Source of the DNA: Podarcis raffonei
Lineage: Eukaryota; Chordata; Lepidosauria; Squamata; Lacertidae
NCBI RefSeq assembly: GCF_027172205.1
Contig: NC_070604.1
Location: 100,399,851 to 100,463,850, forward strand
Reading direction: 5' to 3'
DNA length: 64,000 bases
Of this stretch, positions 11,956 to 22,842 are shown in pieces. The translations under genes and the position numbers were made by a program. Under the pieces are notes generated by a model. It did not search any database and was not told the DNA's origin. It saw only the letters and a program-made list of their open reading frames with translations. Positions within the stretch are counted from its first letter, which is position 1. Every line of letters begins with the position of its first letter.

Positions 11956-14930
11956 GCAGTCCAGACTTGCTCAGCTTCAACAAGGTGACTGTGTCACATA
12001 TCCTCATGTCAAAACATGGAATTGCCCCAATCAGATAGGAGAAAAAAATCCATGTATAAAGTAACAGGCAAGTGCAGATGCTCCCATTCATTGTAGCCCT
12101 TAACCTGTTTTTCTCTCCAGGTGTTCCCCTATCCCCGCCCCAGCAGAGGTTCTGATACCAGAAGCATCTCTGACCACAGACTGATTAAAATCTCTAGTTA
12201 GCTGCCTCTCCACATATTCAAGGCACTGTACAAAGGCACTAAAACAAAACCATTGCAATAAGGCTTTCACGAAAGAACAGAACGGCAGAAAACAAGTAAA
12301 GCAACCGGCTGAACTGAAGGCCAAAGAGATGTTTTGCACCCTCTCTGGAAAGTCAAGAGAGGAGTCCATTCCACAGCCTCTAGGCAGGTGTGCAGTGTCC
12401 CTGCTTCTCACTGCAGTTATCCTTACAGCAACCCTGCGGAGGCTAGTCTAACATTTTGCAGCCACACCAAAGAATTCTTAGCTCTCATCGAATTGAACCA
12501 GAGATTCAAAAAAGGACTGAAGCTGATTAGTTGAAACAGAAAGTTGCTTGGACAGCTGGGCTGATGGGATATAAGCCAAGCGTTGGGGGAAATTTGGCTT
12601 TTGTTCCTGGCTGGGTTTTTTCAACAGGATCCTCTGCATTCCCCTTCTATGTGACAGGGTAGTTGTCTGTTTCAATACATACATGAAGCTGACTCTGTCA
12701 TGCCTACTTTGTCCCTCATCTCAGCTCCTGCTTGTGAATGAAATAAATATATTTGCAAAGTGTAAAAATAAAATTTAAAAAATCATCTGGAGTGTCACGG
12801 AAGATGCATAATTTTGCTTTAGTTTTTACGGGCAGAATGGATCTAGCATTGAAGAGCCTTCATTTTGAAAAATGCACAGTCACGTTAACCATACTTCTGT
12901 GCGAAAGTTCACAGGCTAAGAGATTATAAGGGGGGGGGGGATATATCCCTCCCATTGTGTTTGAAGCTTCGTGTGCGGTGAGATAGCATAGGATCAAGGT
13001 CACCAGAGGCTTTTGTTTGCAAGGAGCTGGGACGACAGGCAGGGAGAGAATTAGTGCCTATAATGGGCACACGTACCAATTCTGATGTAACTATTTGCAG
13101 TTAAAACCCACAAGGGAAGTGGTTGCATAAACAGGGTAAAGTATTTCTGTATGGCTGTGCGGTTCACTGTTCTTTTCTTGGAGGTTTGGTTTTCTAAAGT
13201 GAGTCTTTGTACTGTTAGTAGATTGACTCACAAAACCACCTCTTCTACGTCTATCCAAGATAATATCGGCAAGCTTTGATGACAATTTTGAATCATCAGG
13301 GTCCTAGCGGCCTCACAGGACTAAGAACTCACAAAGGCAACTGCAAGCTGGAAGAAAAATGGTCCAATGAGTCATCATTGAGAATGGTCAAATGGTCACA
13401 ACGGTGTCTGGTGTCTCTTGGAGACTGGCAGGGCGGAAAGCAGGAAGACCAAAAGTAGGTGGAGCCAGTAGCAGCCAATAACAAGCAGAGCCAACGAATT
13501 CTATTTTTGTCCTCTCTGGTGACTTCCACAAGGGGCAACATTGAGAACATGGATGAGGATGCTAACAGGTAATGCTACCCCCTGGACTGGTGGTAAGTCA
13601 GATGAAGGCAGGTGGTAGCTGGCTACGGGCAGACTGAGGTTGGGTCTCCGTTGGGATATAAATTTAATGGATAATAAAATAATAATATTGGAGCAGTGTC
13701 TCATTTGCCCAAGTGAACCAGCCTCTACAAAGGGTATCTATGATGAGGAGAATGTAATACTTATTTTTGCATGGGTTTAGTAGACAACACTGGCTGAGTG
13801 TGTTGCTGTGCTCTGCCGTTCTCTTGCCTACCGGTTATTTATTTACTTGTTTCTTTTACCTTTCCTCCACCTGTGGTTGGACATACCCTCAGTCTGGTTT
13901 TTGCCACAGGGTGGAATGGTAATACTCTGTGGGACTCGTTGTGAGTCATTTGTCAAGGAGGGACCAATTCCTAGTGAGCTTTGGGTCAAATGTGGCTATT
14001 GCACTCTGCAGGGGTGGACGACCGATTGGGATGGTCTGCCCTTGGAGCATAGAAGCCAGCTCCTAGGGGCCAATGTCCCTCCGGCCCCAAGTAGATGAGC
14101 ATGGCCATTCAATGGTGTGTGTGTGCAGTGTCATGTGATCAATTATGTGTGGCAGGGGCTTAGCTGCCCCCCCAATATATTTTATTCAAGTTGGCACCCC
14201 TGTCTTGGAGATTTATGGACACAAAAATCATCACTGATTTTTGCAGTATGCTGAAGTCACACCTTGGTCTTTGATGCTTGAGATATATATCTTAGGGCCC
14301 ACTCTAACTGTGACTGTAATTTGTTTTAAACTGTTTTAAATACTGTATTTTGTATTCAATAATCTATTTCAGGTCTTTGCTGCTCAATGACCAAAGCAAC
14401 AGTAAATGTACTGTATAAGGAATTTGTTCCCATTTATTTAGCTCAAGGTCAGTGGGACTATTGTCGACCTAAATCCACTGAGAGAAAATAAGTCCCTGAC
14501 ATCGGAACAAAACAACATAATAATCTTCCATCCCATTATTGGAATTCTTATCGGCTTTGCTGCTTATTGTCTTGTATTATGGCTGTTTTTACTGCAGTTG
14601 TGATTTCTTTCAGTACTTGGTGGGCCTCGTAGTCTTAGGTAAACCATTATTGCTCAGCCATAAATGCCCATCTGCAATACAAAGGTGATTATATTAGTCT
14701 CTGCCATACAAGGCTATTATGACGAACTTTTATAGAAAAGAGCTACAAAATAGAGATAATAAATATGACCACCCTACTCTCAACAGGAGAATTAGAAATT
14801 ACTAAATGCTATCACTGTCAAGGATAATGTGCAGCAGCGTTAGCATCTTAAATAACTGTGTTTTCTTCATTGGTATTATGGAAGACCGTTCCAGCTAAGC
14901 CTGCAATACTTTGGTTATTGTAGGGTTGCT
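11956..14930. other. No recognised gene
   Basis: Mostly unremarkable. 13440-13690 may be a SINE-like repeat ending in an AAT-rich tail (ggataataaaataataata), but its head was not identified. A run of ten G lies near 12932. Confidence 0.45.
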
Positions 14931-15101
14931 GTATTTCAAACAGTGAGAATCCGGACAGAAAAGTTGTTGAGCTTTTTTGGCAAATCCACAATTAAAAAGA
15001 AAATACTATTTTAAAGGAAAATTACAATTTTCACCCGGACACTGCTTCCAACAGCAGTATTCTAGATGTACCCAGGAAATTATGGACATATGACAACCCT
15101 A
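14931..15101. mobile_element. Second, older element of the tagggttgcc family
   Basis: Begins tagggttgctgtatttcaaa and ends catatgacaaccctaac-like wording at 15101. It shares the atccggacag words with the copy at 53313. No target duplication is visible. Confidence 0.5.
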
Positions 15102-15107
15102 CCAATG

Positions 15108-15108
<1 letters not shown>

Positions 15109-15148
<40 letters not shown>

Positions 15149-15149
15149 G
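15109..15149 (+). repeat. (TTA)n microsatellite
   Basis: About thirteen perfect units immediately after the old tagggttgcc element. Confidence 0.95.
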
Positions 15150-15599
15150 CCATTTCATGTTAAGATAGACTACTTTCTATAGATTGCTTTGCTTTCTAAC
15201 TTTCACATTCCACAAAAGAAACAGGCCTGGCATCCTTCAGCAGTTACCAGGGCCTTCTGTTGACACCTGCCCTGGGCTCCCTTTTTAAAAACTCCATTAC
15301 AGATCTCAGGAAAGCACCAAGCACCTGGGTCTAGCCCCTATTTTAATTTCTGGCAATGCCCCTACATAATATTGATTGGGGCATTGCGGAAAATTAACAT
15401 GGAAGTTACACCTAGCCTCCTGGTGCTGTTCTGGAGAATTTCTGCTTCTGGTCATCTCCAGCAAGGCCAACAAATGAAAGAGAAAACTCAGCAGAATTCA
15501 CTTTGTCCAAAGCCCAGCCTTGCATGGAAACAGAAGTAGTTGCGGTGAAAACTGATTTTTAAAATGCTAGACGTAAGCATAAGCGCCATTGTGGTGGAG
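15150..15599. other. No recognised feature
   Basis: Unique-looking DNA between a microsatellite and an L2-like LINE. Confidence 0.55.
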
Positions 15600-16257
15600 T
15601 GGCTAGGCTTAGATACGGGAAATCTAAGTTTAGGGGGCAATTCAAAGTGTTGATGCTGACCTTTAAAGCTCTAAACGGCCTTGGTCCAGTATATCTGAAG
15701 GAGCGTCTCCACCCTCATCGTTCTTCCCGGACACTGAGGTCCAGCGCTGAGGGCCTTCTGGTGGTTCCCTCACTGCGAGAAGCCAAGTTACAGGGAACCA
15801 GGCAGAGGGTCTTCTCGGTAGTGGCACCCGCCCTGTGGAACGCCCTCCCACCAGATGTCAAAGAGAACAACTACAGTGGTACCTCGGGTTAAGTACTTAA
15901 TTCGTTCCGGAGGTCCGTTCTTAACCTGAAACTGTTCTTAACCTGAAGCACCTCTTTAGCTAATGGGGCCTCCTGCTGCTGCCGTGCCGCCGGAGCACAA
16001 TTTCTGTTCTCATCCTGAAGCAAAGTTCTTAACCCGAGGTACTATTTCTGGGTTAGCAGAGTCTGTAACTCGAAGCGTATGGAACCCGAAGCGTATGTAA
16101 CCTGAGGTACCACTGTACCAGACTTTTAGAAGACATCTGAAGGCAGCCTTGTTTAGGGAAGCTTTTAATGTTTGATGCATTACTGTATTTTAATATTTTG
16201 TTGGAAGCCGCCCAGAGTGGCTGGGGAGGCCTGGCCAGATGGGCGGGGTATAAATAA

Positions 16258-16292
<35 letters not shown>

Positions 16293-16310
16293 CATCATCA
16301 TCATCATCAT
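15600..16310 (+). mobile_element. L2-like LINE 3' region, interrupted by MITE copy 6
   Basis: Forward copy with VLMLTFKALNGLGPVYLKE, LREAKLQGTRQRVFSVVAP and ALWNALPPDVKE, the C-terminal wording of L2/CR1-group ORF2. The 3' end ggcggggtataaataaatt is followed by (TTA)n and (TCA)n. Confidence 0.85.
15874..16115 (+). mobile_element. Tigger-like MITE copy 6, nested in an L2-like LINE
   Basis: Full-length copy with clear inverted ends and TA duplication. The host LINE resumes after it with ccagacttttagaagacatc. Confidence 0.88.
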
Positions 16311-16316
16311 CATCGT
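16258..16316 (+). repeat. (TTA)n then (TCA)n microsatellite
   Basis: A compound tract forming the tail of the L2-like copy at 15600-16310. Confidence 0.95.
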
Positions 16317-16319
16317 CTT

Positions 16320-16390
16320 CAGCCCACTTACCTAGGAGTAAGCCCTATTGAATTCAATAGGGGTTACTTTGGAGTAGACATATTTAGGAT
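16320..16390. repeat. Short palindromic interspersed repeat
   Basis: The unit acttacctaggagtaagccc and its near mirror ggggttactttggagtagac recur in decayed form near 3340-3400, 37265-37320 and 62440-62495. It is a common lizard repeat of unknown class. Confidence 0.45.
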
Positions 16391-17058
16391 TGCACATTTT
16401 CCTATGAAGCTCACTGGGGTGGCTATGGGTGACCTTCCTCAAACGCTTGTTGGGTTCCTAAAGTTTTGCGATGAAACAATGGTTGTCTCTGATGTAGGCA
16501 AGCACAATAGCAGGCATATAGGGACTTTCTGGACATTGTTTGGCTCCTCATCCCAGTTTCCAACAACCCCAGCCGATGGTTATTGGTGAGAGATGATGGG
16601 AGTTACAGTTTAGCGACATCTGGATGGTCAAAGCTCTGCACTACAGGATGAAAATCCTTATTAAAATATTTTCACACTTGGATAACTTTTGTTATTTATT
16701 GCTTATTCGTTTTAATCGGTGGAAAGAAGTAATGGAACAGATAGGCAAGATAGCCAGTCCTTCAGGTGTTGGACTTGAGAGTAGAAAGACTCAGAATCAA
16801 GTCTCCGCCATAAAGCTCAGTGGGTGAGCTTGACCTGTCAATGTCACGTGTGTCCAAATTCAAATGGTTATGAGGCTATAGCAGGGCAGGGGGAGACCAT
16901 ATACATGGTTGTGTATATACAAGGGAGGGATGGCATAAACATGTGAACTAATCAGAATTAGAAAATACGTAAGTCTCATAAGACCAACGCTTGGCATGCC
17001 CAACTGTTCAGAAAGCAAACGGTTACATAGATAGCTCATGAAAGTTTATGCCATAACA
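16391..17058. other. No recognised feature
   Basis: Contains a decayed piece of the actacaactcccatcatc hAT-type word near 16540-16600. Otherwise nothing. Confidence 0.5.
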
Positions 17059-17070
17059 AATCTGATACAG

Positions 17071-17217
17071 GTAGGTAGCCGTGTTGGTCTGCCGTAGTCG
17101 GAAAAAAATTAAAAAATTCCTTCCAGTAGCACCTTAAAGATGGTGCATGCACACGAAAGCTCATACCAATAACAAACTGAGTTGGCCTCTAAGGTGCTAC
17201 TGGAAGGAATTTTTAAA
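17071..17217. mobile_element. Penelope-like fragment with internal inverted repeat
   Basis: Words gtagccgtgttggtctgccg, gcacacgaaagctcatacca and ctaaggtgctactgg are typical of vertebrate Penelope-like ends. Two copies of aattccttccagtagcacct face each other. The 12-bp flanks aatctgatacag and aatctcatacag differ at one base. Confidence 0.6.
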
Positions 17218-17390
17218 AATCTCATACAGTGTGATCCTACACAGGTCTACGCAGAACAGGGCTGGGCTAGGATGTTTTGCTGTTTGAGGCAGAACACCCT
17301 GGCACCGTCTGAAGTGATTGTCTCACCTCGCCTCACGTATGGGCTGGCCCTGACTTAGAAGTAAGTCCCTGGTAAGTGCAGTGCATATAA

Positions 17391-17529
17391 TAGTAGGCAC
17401 CCCCAAACTCGGCCCTCCAGATGTTTTGGGACTACAACTCCCATCATCCCTAGCTAACAGGACCAGTGGTCAGGGACGATGGGAACTGTAGTCCCAAAAC
17501 ATCTGGAGGGCCGAGTTTGGGCATGCCTG
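17391..17529. mobile_element. Palindromic hAT MITE, copy 1
   Basis: Two arms of about 50 bp (ggccctccagatgttttggg and its complement) form a long hairpin. The 8-bp flanks gcatataa and gcatatag differ at one base. Confidence 0.75.
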
Positions 17530-18240
17530 GCATATAGGATTTAAGCCCTAAGGACTCAGCTACGTTGACAAAGAAAAAATGATTTACATGAGTTGTTTAT
17601 GCATTCTAACACTGTGACACCAGATGGTGCTGTGGAGTTCAGTTTTTGCTTACCCGATTTCTCATACAAAGTTTGTAACACATTTAACTGAAACACATCT
17701 AGCCCTAGTCTGAATGGTGCCACAAAGCACTGGCTTGTTGTTGTTTTTTAGCTGTAGTAGTTGCTGATTAACACAGCAACCGCCTTGAAATTTGTGACCA
17801 TGAAATACAACCATGTTTTATCTCCTTTAGATATATTTTTGGTTTTTGTTTACCACAGTTTGTACCACTGCCAGAACAAAAAAGCAGATAGGAAAGGGTA
17901 AAGCAGTTCTTTGATGGTATCAGTAAGCAGGAAAGAGACTAGATTTTTTTTAGCTGCTGTTTACAGCAACTATTTTGACTGACATCTGGTATAATAAATC
18001 AGCTTCTATTTGTGCTTTATTTGGAAATCTAAAATAGATTATTGTGAGTGCTTTCCTCTTACATTCATCACAATAATACGTTTTGAACATGTTATAAACA
18101 TGCAACACCAGATGGCGCCAGAGAGCAAAAAGGAGGTTATAAGGATTTTTACACAGGCTTTTTTTTCTTGTAACGATTTCATTTCTGACTTATTTATAGC
18201 GTCTTTAACCTGTGTCTAGATCCACCCACAGACTGTTTGT
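17530..18240. other. No recognised gene
   Basis: AT-rich DNA between two hAT-type elements. Two CTCF-like words are the only marks. Confidence 0.5.
18105..18118 (+). promoter_or_regulatory. CTCF-like motif
   Basis: ACACCAGATGGCGC matches 13 of 14 positions of the CTCF core consensus. A weaker match lies at 17617-17630 in the same orientation. Motif match only. Confidence 0.3.
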
Positions 18241-18248
18241 ATTCAAAC

Positions 18249-18843
18249 CATAGCTGTCAAGTGTCCCTTATTTGAAGGGACAGTCCCTTATTCCAGCGCC
18301 ATGTCCCGCTGCTGTCCCTTATTGATGGATGTCCCTTAAATGATGTCCCTTAAATTTCAAAGGAAGCAGCTCCTCTCCCTCCCTCCCTGCCGGCCAGGGA
18401 GGAGGGAGGCTCCAACTGTGTTGCTTGGCTGTGTTGCTCACCCAATAAGAAGTCTAAGAATGACTGGGGGGTGGAGCTTGCATGCCTTGTGTGTGGCTAG
18501 TTAATGCAAGCTGAGGGGTTTTTTGAATGCTGGACGCCATTTTGTTGCACGTGCTGTCGCAAACTTTGCAGTGCAAAGCCAGGCCGCGGAGCCATCTTAA
18601 GTTGAGGCTGCATAGGCCTTGTGGTGCATGTGATTCAGATTCTATTCAGTTGAACCTCTGGCTACAAAGTTAGTTGGACAGTGTTCTCGAAGCTACCAGC
18701 ATGAGTTTGACCAGACTGCAGGAGGACAGGAAGACTGGAGTGCCTGGAACAGGTGAGGTTGCAGGTCCCTTATTTTGGCTGCTGGTCCCTTATTTTCAAG
18801 GCTGCTGGTCCCTTATTTTCAAAGCTGTAAGTTAACAGCTATG
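18249..18843 (+). mobile_element. hAT-type non-autonomous element, copy 2, with a different core
   Basis: Same ends as copy 1, with a perfect 8-bp target duplication attcaaac on both sides. The first 240 bp match copy 1. About 275 bp in the middle (18491-18766) are unrelated to copies 1 and 3. The right end carries three ggtcccttatttt words. Confidence 0.85.
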
Positions 18844-18851
18844 ATTCAAAC

Positions 18852-19229
18852 TATCGAAGGTCTAGATTTTGGAATCAATTCCAGTCTGAAGGCATTAAGT
18901 AATGGAGTCTTAAAAAAAACAAAACAAAAACATGAGAACATCACGTAAGAATTATTAAATAATTTGAACTAAGTACAGTATGCCACAGATTAACATTGTT
19001 ACAGTAAGCATAGGGGATTGGCTCCAGAGTGCTCCAGCTAGCAGAAGAAAGGGAGGCAATTTTTACCAGTTTCTCCCACAGTCCTTCAAGACCCCCTGAA
19101 AATCTGCTTCGGAGGGTTGGGGAACCTTCTGGAACAATGTGAGGTGGGATGCAACATGGCAGGATATAACTAGAGGAAAAGGGAATTCTCTGAAATCCTG
19201 CCTTTTTGTGTTATGAAATTATGTTGACT
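18852..19229. other. No recognised feature
   Basis: Unique-looking DNA between a hAT element and the Sauria SINE. Confidence 0.55.
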
Positions 19230-19239
19230 ATTGGTTTAA

Positions 19240-19607
19240 GTTAAAAGGTAAAGGACCCCTGGGCGGTTAAGTCCAGTCAAAGGCAACTTGGGGGTTGCGG
19301 TGCTCATCTTGCTTTCACGCCAAGAGAGCCGGCGTTTGTCCACAGACAGCTTTCCGGGTCACGTGGCCAGCATGACTAAACCGCTTCTGTCACAACGGGA
19401 CACTGTGATGGAAACCAGAGTGCATGCAAACGCTGTTTATCTTCCCGCCGCAGTGGTACCTATTTATCTACTTTCACTGGCATGCTTTCAAACTGCTATT
19501 TGGCAGGAGATGGGACAAAGCAACGGGAGCTCACCCCGTCGCATGGATTTGAACCACCGACCTTCTGATCGGCAGTGGTTTAGACCACAGTGCCACCAGC
19601 TCACCCA
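19240..19607 (-). mobile_element. Sauria-type tRNA-derived SINE, near full length
   Basis: Read on the minus strand it has a tRNA-like head (actgtggtctaaaccactg, then a B-box-like ggttcaaatccatgc), a body seen widely in squamates, and a tail ending ggggtcctttaccttttaac related to BovB 3' ends. A 10-bp target duplication attggtttaa flanks it (19230-19239 and 19608-19617). Confidence 0.88.
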
Positions 19608-19724
19608 ATTGGTTTAAATAGTGGGTCACATTGTAGGTCGATAGAATCACATCATTTGAAAAGCGAAGTATGCAGTATGCCTCTGAATGCTGGGAATCCT
19701 AAGAGGAGAGAATGATGCTCTGCT

Positions 19725-19835
19725 CAGATCCTGTTTGAAGGCTTCCTATAGTCATCTGGTTGGCCACTATGAGAGCAGGGTACTGGACTAGATAGGCCAT
19801 TCACCCAAACCTCCAGGCTCTTCTTATATTCAGTT
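19725..19835 (+). mobile_element. Fragment of a common squamate interspersed repeat
   Basis: Wording such as ctggttggccactatgagag and tactggactagataggccat recurs widely in lizard DNA as a SINE or LINE 3' part. No ends are defined. Confidence 0.45.
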
Positions 19836-20269
19836 CAGTGTCCTCCAGATATCTTGACATTTGTATCCAATCCACCTGTAATATGATTTGTAAACAGGTG
19901 TTTTAAAAAAAATTCTCCCCAACAGGATTTGACTTCTCAGAAATGTAACATTGTCATACATGTATTTTCAAATTGGTATACTGATTAACTTAAAAAAAAA
20001 TAAGTGGGGGGAATTCATCTTATAGAATCACCAATCTAGAAAACAAATAATCAGCAACATGAAGGTAACTGCAGCTGAGGTGCTTCGCTTGACTTTGCAG
20101 TTTACAAACTGAAATGTTTGGAGCGAAGGAAGTCTTCCAGCTAACATAATTGTTTTGGACAAAGATTCTGACCCTTTTTAGTAATAACTGTGTGAGTTTC
20201 ACTGCGGTCTCTGAAGGCACAGGGATGATGGAATGCATGTTTGCCACTGGGCTTAGACGTGAAGGAAAC

Positions 20270-20388
20270 GTGAGTCGTGTTTAGGGAAGCTTTTAATGGT
20301 TGATGCATTACTGTATTTTAATATTTTGTTGGAAGCCGCCCAGAGTGGCTGAGGAAGCCCAGCCAGATGGGCGGGGTATAAATAATAA

Positions 20389-20432
<44 letters not shown>
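20270..20432 (+). mobile_element. L2-like LINE 3' end with (TTA)n tail
   Basis: Reads gtttagggaagcttttaatg, ttggaagccgcccagagtgg and gggcggggtataaataataa before the microsatellite. It is truncated at the 5' side. Confidence 0.8.
20388..20430 (+). repeat. (TTA)n microsatellite
   Basis: Tail of the L2-like LINE copy at 20270. Confidence 0.95.
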
Positions 20433-21238
20433 TACGACTCACAGGTGCGAATCCATGGTGCAAGATCCTGCCAGCTCTCCATGCAGTTTCAGTTTCTTCT
20501 CCGTCTTCTTCTCCTTCTCACTTAATGATAAATAATGATAAATAATTTATCATAATGTAGCAGTATGGTCAAAGGCGACTAATCATTACTTATGTAAAAA
20601 AAAAAGAAGCATATGGGTTTGAATAGAGACCATTTTTTATTTTTAAATTTGCTTTTGCCTTTCCAAATAGTGATGAGTGCACCTTAAGTAGCTCTTTAAT
20701 TACCTCTAATCACTTTGGATTAGAGAGTGGGATAATTACAGAATGTTTAAAGTCAATTTTACTTTAAAAAAATAATAACCCATTGATAAAGATAACAAGG
20801 CAGGGTACAGAAGATAAAATAAAATGAACCAAGCATATAATAAAATAAGCACTTATGTGCTATAAATAAATAATTAATATTAACCAAATAAGGCAGCTAA
20901 AAACAGCCATCAATTAAATATAATACAGGAACTCAACGTCATGAAACTGTAAGATTGTGCCACAAAATAAAATCTCATCCAAGCTGTCCATTTGAAACTC
21001 TAAGTTGACACAGAATGAAATAAGACAATTGGGTTGTGTGGTTAAAACAGAGTGAGGAACAATTTTTTAAAGGGCCATATTCTCCAGAATGAATGATAGA
21101 ATACACAACTACCAGATCCAGTGATATTTCAGGGGAGCTTTCAGTTTTCTAGTTAAGCAAAAGTCATGAGAAAGCACCTCTATATTGTTCAGCATGTGCA
21201 TGTGCTAACTGCCAAGTATGCCATGGGGCTCCTCCCAT
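20433..21238. other. No recognised gene
   Basis: Very AT-rich. 20760-20930 looks like a decayed LINE tail (aataaaatgaaccaagcata). Confidence 0.45.
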
Positions 21239-21246
21239 CGCAACGA

Positions 21247-21768
21247 CATAGCTGTCAACTTACAGATTTGAAAATAAGGGACCAGCAGCCTTGAAAATAA
21301 GGGATCAGCAGCCAAAAAAAGGGATTTTCCGGGCACAGGTATGTTCAACTTCTGAGCCCCTCCGAGCCAAAGGCAGAAAGCCCAGCCAGCAGCCAAACAA
21401 AGCCTCAAGCGGTGGTTCCCACAGCGCAGCAACCCAGCAAAGGGGATGCAGCAAGGAAAACCACCGTCACCTCTCTGCTGGGAAGCGCTGAGCAAAAGCG
21501 AATCCCCAGGCAATGCCGCCGATTTGATTGGCACAAGGCATGCAAGCTCCATCCCCTAGTCGTTCTTAGACTCCTTATTGGGTGAGCAATGCAGCCAAGC
21601 AACACAGTTGGAGCCTCCCTCCTCCCTGGCTAGCAGGGAGGGAGGGAGAGGAGCTGCTTCCTTTGAAACCCGGGAAATTTAAGGGACATCATCAGTAAGG
21701 GACAGCAGCGGGACATGGCGCTGGGATAAGGGAGTTTCCCGCCAAATAAGGGACGGTTGACAGCTATG
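21247..21768 (-). mobile_element. hAT-type non-autonomous element, copy 3, reverse orientation
   Basis: The reverse complement of copy 1 over its full length. The 8-bp flanks cgcaacga and cgcgacga differ at one base. Confidence 0.85.
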
Positions 21769-22075
21769 CGCGACGAGGAACTGGAACTCACAACAGGTTT
21801 TGCCAAAGGCTTTTATTTTCAGGTTAGAGTGGTACATAAGGCAGTCACAGATTGCAAGGGTCAGCAACTACATGAGAGATCAAAAGTATGGATAAATCAT
21901 TCAATCAAAGAGCGACATACCCCCTGCACTCCTTCCTTTTGAAAGACTAGGCAGGCATTAGCACAGCAAGCTACTGCATTACTGAGAGTGGGACACCCTC
22001 CTAGTGAGTTGGCTGGGTGAGGTAGTTAACAATACAAAGTTTTCCGTCAATTGCCCAGACAGGCATTCTGTTAAT

Positions 22076-22198
22076 CAAGAATGGGGAACCTTTGGCCTTC
22101 CAGATGTTGCTATTGACACAACCAGTATGGCCAATGGTCAGGGATGCTGGGAGTTGTAGTCCAACAACACCTAGAGGGCCACAGGTTTCCTGTCCATG
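22076..22198. mobile_element. Degenerate relative of the palindromic hAT MITE
   Basis: Keeps ttggccttccagatgttg and gggagttgtagtccaaca in inverted arrangement. No target duplication remains. Confidence 0.5.
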
Positions 22199-22364
22199 CT
22201 GTACACAATAGGTAAAACAAGCAATTTTCTTTGCTGTCCGTTTTCCCACCACTGGTTCTCTACAGTGCAGAATCTATGGCATAAAGAGAAGTTTTAAGGG
22301 GTTTCCCGCCCACCTCCGCACAGGAAGGGTCATTTATTCTTACACACTTTGTCCAAAAAATAAA

Positions 22365-22535
22365 AATTGTGCCCAGCCACTCTGGGCGCTTACAGCACAA
22401 AAAATTGCAAAACATCACACACGAAAAATATCTGGATACAGGGCTGCCTTCAGACGTCTTCTAAAAGTCAGATCGTTGTTTATTTCCTTGATATCTGATG
22501 GGAGGGCGTTCCAGACAGCAGGCGCTAAGGTTTAT
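22365..22535 (-). mobile_element. L2-like LINE 3' fragment
   Basis: Keeps cccagccactctgggcgctt, gggctgccttcagacgtctt and tgatgggagggcgttccaga in reverse orientation. Confidence 0.7.
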
Positions 22536-22842
22536 GACGTAGGAAAATAAAGGTACACATTCTAAATAGTCCAAAAAAAGAAGAGTATGTCAGGAGGGGG
22601 CACTTCCTTGAGCACCCAAAATGCTCGATAGGAGTCCTATTCAGGGGCGCTGACTTGGGTCCCACATTATGGGTGCCTAGCGGAACGCATAACATAACAT
22701 GACATCATGACGTCACATCGCACCGTGACGTCATGGCGTTATGTTATATGTGCCACAGCAGCGCCTGGGAGCCCCAGAAGTCAAGTCGGAGGCCCCACAA
22801 GGCCTTGGATGTTACCTGTGAGGCCTTGGGTGCAACTTCCGG

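Noticed and set aside
15599-15892. A 97-codon ORF with LTFKALNGLGP
   Set aside because: It is the decayed C-terminus of an L2-like LINE ORF2 and reads into an inserted MITE. It is not a host gene.
15109-16316. Regularly spaced short repeats that might suggest a CRISPR array
   Set aside because: They are trinucleotide microsatellites and LINE tails. There are no spacers, and the DNA is vertebrate.
19288-19617. A 109-codon ORF
   Set aside because: It lies entirely inside the Sauria SINE and its target duplication.
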